From assembly GCA_902554885.1 (NCBI GenBank), contig CACDPV010000001.1, positions 1 to 64,000 on the forward strand: 64,000 nt of DNA, written 5' to 3'. Shown here one piece after another: positions 62,090 to 64,000 of the stretch (position 1 is the first letter of the stretch; every line of letters begins with the position of its first letter). A program made the translations under genes and the position numbers. Source of the stretch: Paracoccaceae bacterium. GTDB lineage: Bacteria > Pseudomonadota > Alphaproteobacteria > Rhodobacterales > Rhodobacteraceae. Below the pieces are notes generated by a model. It did no database searches, was not told where the DNA came from, and worked only from the letters and a program-made list of their open reading frames with translations.

Positions 62090-63037
62090 TTACTTTGATA
62101 AGAGTGAGGATAAGCCGCCCCTAAAAAAGAGGACCACAGCGATTAAAAGGAGCCCAAAAGGGAGGTGCCAATAAATTGTAATTGAAGATAAAACCTCTTC
62201 TAAAATGACAAACACTATTGCACCAAAAAGGGGACCCATCACCGTCGCGACACCTCCCAGTATTACCATAAACATCAATTCCCCAGACCTGGACCAATCG
62301 ATCATTTCGGGAGATATGAACGTAGTAAAGTTTCCTAAAAGCACCCCAGCGAAACCACAAATAATTCCTGAAAATACAAAAGCTATTAATTTGTGAAGAT
62401 AAACATTGTAACCTAGTGAAACCATACGGGCTTCGTTATCTTTGATTCCAGATAAAATTAAGCCAAAGTTTGATTTTGTAATAAGTTGAACAAGCCACAT
62501 AAAAAAGATCAAGCTCGAAAATGATACTAAAAACATTTGGATGGGGTCGTCTAGATTAATTAGTGGTATCTGTGATCTAGTATTTATAACCAAACCGTCA
62601 TCACTGCCATATTCTTCAATTGACACAAATAGATAGTACGCCATTTGTGAAAATGCCATCGTAATCATTATAAAATAAACGCCCTTTGTCTTTAAACATA
62701 TCAGTCCTGTTAAAAATGCAAATAATCCGCTAATCACTATAGCAATCGTGATATGTATAAACCCATTGTTCGTTGCTAGAAAATCTAATCCGCCATAAAG
62801 CCAGTGATGTGCTGGTATCCCAACAGCATAGGCGCCAAGCCCCAAATAAGCTGCATGGCCAAAAGAAATCATACCACCATATCCGAGGATAAGGTTCAAA
62901 CCAACTGCAGCTATCGCCAAAATACATAAACGAGTAGCCAAATCCAGATAGAATGACATTCCGATTTGATTAAAAATGATCGGCAAGACTAATAGAGAAA
63001 CTAAAATGAGAAACTTAAATGATCTGATAAATTGCAT
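62090..63037 (-). CDS. livM: Branched-chain amino acid-type ABC transporter permease LivM
   Basis: A 315-residue permease with about eight to ten membrane spans. Diagnostic parts are 'LNLILGYGGMISFGHAAYLG', 'GLICLKTKGVYFIMITMAFS' and the coupling region 'GLILSGIKDNEARMVSLGYN'. The segment 'GSDDGLVIN' corresponds to the conserved GGTDGL block with a changed first Gly, and is typical of transporters near urea/amide or unknown-substrate LivM. It is preceded by livH with a 10-base gap. It imports an amino acid or related compound across the inner membrane. Confidence 0.92.
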   Translation of the reverse strand: MQFIRSFKFLILVSLLVLPIIFNQIGMSFYLDLATRLCILAIAAVGLNLILGYGGMISFGHAAYLGLGAYAVGIPAHHWLYGGLDFLATNNGFIHITIAIVISGLFAFLTGLICLKTKGVYFIMITMAFSQMAYYLFVSIEEYGSDDGLVINTRSQIPLINLDDPIQMFLVSFSSLIFFMWLVQLITKSNFGLILSGIKDNEARMVSLGYNVYLHKLIAFVFSGIICGFAGVLLGNFTTFISPEMIDWSRSGELMFMVILGGVATVMGPLFGAIVFVILEEVLSSITIYWHLPFGLLLIAVVLFFRGGLSSLLSK

Positions 63038-63047
63038 GAGCGTAGAT

Positions 63048-63971
63048 TTACCCTAATCTTGGAGGGAACAAACCCTTTGGTTTAAACGACAGTATCAACG
63101 CCATCATTAAGTAGATCGACATTGACGAAATCGCTGGAGCCGAATTTTCGGCAGCACCTGTACTCATGAAGAGTTTGAAAAGATCGTCTAGAAAAGAGCG
63201 TCCAAGGGTATCAATTAATCCGATAAGCAAAGCAGCTACAAATGCACCTTTTACAGAACCAATTCCGCCTACTATAATTACCACAAAAGCAGTTATAATT
63301 ATATTGTTTCCCATACCAAGTGAAGCTTCTGTAATAGGCGCAATTAGCATCCCTGCAATTCCGGCCAGAGTTGCGCCAATAGCAAATACGATTGCAAACA
63401 GTGTTCTTATATCAATGCCTAATGCTGCAACCATTGTTCTATTAGATGCGCCTGCCCTTATTAACATTCCTAATTTGGTAAAATTTACAAGCCAGAGTAG
63501 ACCAAACGCTGCTGTTAGTCCCACCACGATTATCAATAGCCTAAATGTAGGTATTTCAATATTTTCTGAGATCGTGATTTGTCCATCTAAGTAGTTTGGT
63601 AGAGGAATGGCAATTCCAGCCGGGCCCCAAATCAAATGAGCAATCGTATCAATCACCAAAATTGCACCAAATGTTCCTAGTACATGATCCAGATGATCCC
63701 TCGCGTAGAGTGGGCGTGCCAAAAAAATTTCAAACGCATATCCAATTATCGCAATAACGGGTAACGACAATATTACCGCAAATAAATAACTATCGAGTGC
63801 ATAAGTAAGTGAAGCACATATGAACGCTCCCAACATATAAATCGAACCGTGTGCAAGGTTTACGAAATCTAAAATTCCAAAAATTAAGGTAAGCCCCGAG
63901 GCAACCAGAAATAGAAGGACGCCCAATTGAAGCCCATTTAGTACCTGTATCAAAAGCAGAGTATAGTCCAA
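63048..63971 (-). CDS. livH: Branched-chain amino acid-type ABC transporter permease LivH
   Basis: A 307-residue permease. Landmarks are 'GLQLGVLLFLVASGLTLIFG', 'FVNLAHGSIYMLGAF', the coupling-loop region 'MLIRAGASNRTMVAALGIDI' and 'IVGGIGSVKGAFVAALLIGL'. All four membrane and ATPase genes are in the order livH-livM-livG-livF. The periplasmic binding protein gene is missing and probably lies upstream of 63971, beyond the right edge. The promoter is therefore also outside the window. Confidence 0.93.
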   Translation of the reverse strand: MDYTLLLIQVLNGLQLGVLLFLVASGLTLIFGILDFVNLAHGSIYMLGAFICASLTYALDSYLFAVILSLPVIAIIGYAFEIFLARPLYARDHLDHVLGTFGAILVIDTIAHLIWGPAGIAIPLPNYLDGQITISENIEIPTFRLLIIVVGLTAAFGLLWLVNFTKLGMLIRAGASNRTMVAALGIDIRTLFAIVFAIGATLAGIAGMLIAPITEASLGMGNNIIITAFVVIIVGGIGSVKGAFVAALLIGLIDTLGRSFLDDLFKLFMSTGAAENSAPAISSMSIYLMMALILSFKPKGLFPPRLG

Positions 63972-64000
63972 TACTGCCCCTAGATCTTTATAAGCTAATT

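Noticed and set aside
1-64000. CRISPR arrays, toxin-antitoxin pairs, prophage or insertion sequences
   Set aside because: No regularly spaced repeats, transposase motifs, terminal inverted repeats or phage genes were seen on either strand.

Overview
The window looks like chromosomal DNA from a low-GC (about 40% by eye) marine alphaproteobacterium of the Rhodobacterales/Roseobacter type. This is inferred from gene content and order: serA-serC divergent from serB, histone deacetylase-xseB-ispA-dxs, rnd-lptC-lptA-lptB-hpf-ptsN, dnaK-dnaJ, a monomeric NADP isocitrate dehydrogenase, and several uptake systems for dissolved organic compounds (TRAP, polyamine ABC, branched-chain amino acid ABC). No species is assigned. 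There are no rRNA genes, phage genes, IS elements or CRISPR arrays. One tRNA gene (Lys, UUU) is present.

Layout. 1-6.4 kb: a tight plus-strand operon, cut by the left edge, that looks catabolic: SnoaL-like proteins, a PDC-hydrolase-type amidohydrolase, a bicupin, a MetE-C-like zinc methyltransferase, an alpha/beta hydrolase, an HpaI-type aldolase and a flavin reductase-like protein, facing a VOC protein. I know of no described pathway with this set. 7.0-11.5 kb: minus-strand TRAP transporter (dctP-dctQ-dctM) of the keto-acid/chloroaromatic class. 11.8-14.9 kb: a gamma-glutamyltransferase-like enzyme and a GlcD-type FAD dehydrogenase. 14.9-21.3 kb: photolyase, tRNA-Lys, dapF, mtaB, two GSTs and queG. 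21.3-28.2 kb: a solitary HyuA, trhO and the serine biosynthesis genes, with a probable serC leader RNA. 28.2-29.2 kb: msrB-msrA. 29.3-35.7 kb: putrescine-type aminotransferase plus a polyamine-type ABC transporter. 35.8-39.8 kb: histone deacetylase-like protein, xseB, ispA, dxs. 39.8-46.2 kb: epimerase, nhaA, MarR regulator, nitrilase-family hydrolase with a decayed glutaredoxin gene, methyltransferase, hemH, MaoC hydratase. 46.3-50.9 kb: rnd, LPS transport genes, hpf, ptsN, cysQ. 51.2-54.3 kb: dnaK-dnaJ. 54.3-60.6 kb: hydratase, CocE-type hydrolase, isocitrate dehydrogenase broken at a poly-G tract, YghU-type GST. 60.6-64 kb: livF-livG-livM-livH, with the rest of that operon beyond the right edge.

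The most notable points are: (i) the frameshift at a run of ten G in the isocitrate dehydrogenase gene; (ii) Ser replacing the second catalytic Cys of DapF; (iii) a glutaredoxin gene without a normal start, without its first active-site Cys and with a frameshift; (iv) the uncharacterised catabolic operon at the left end; (v) stem-loops placed directly after both transporter substrate-binding protein genes; (vi) a candidate serC leader RNA. Gene functions are family-level assignments from motifs read by eye; no database search was run.
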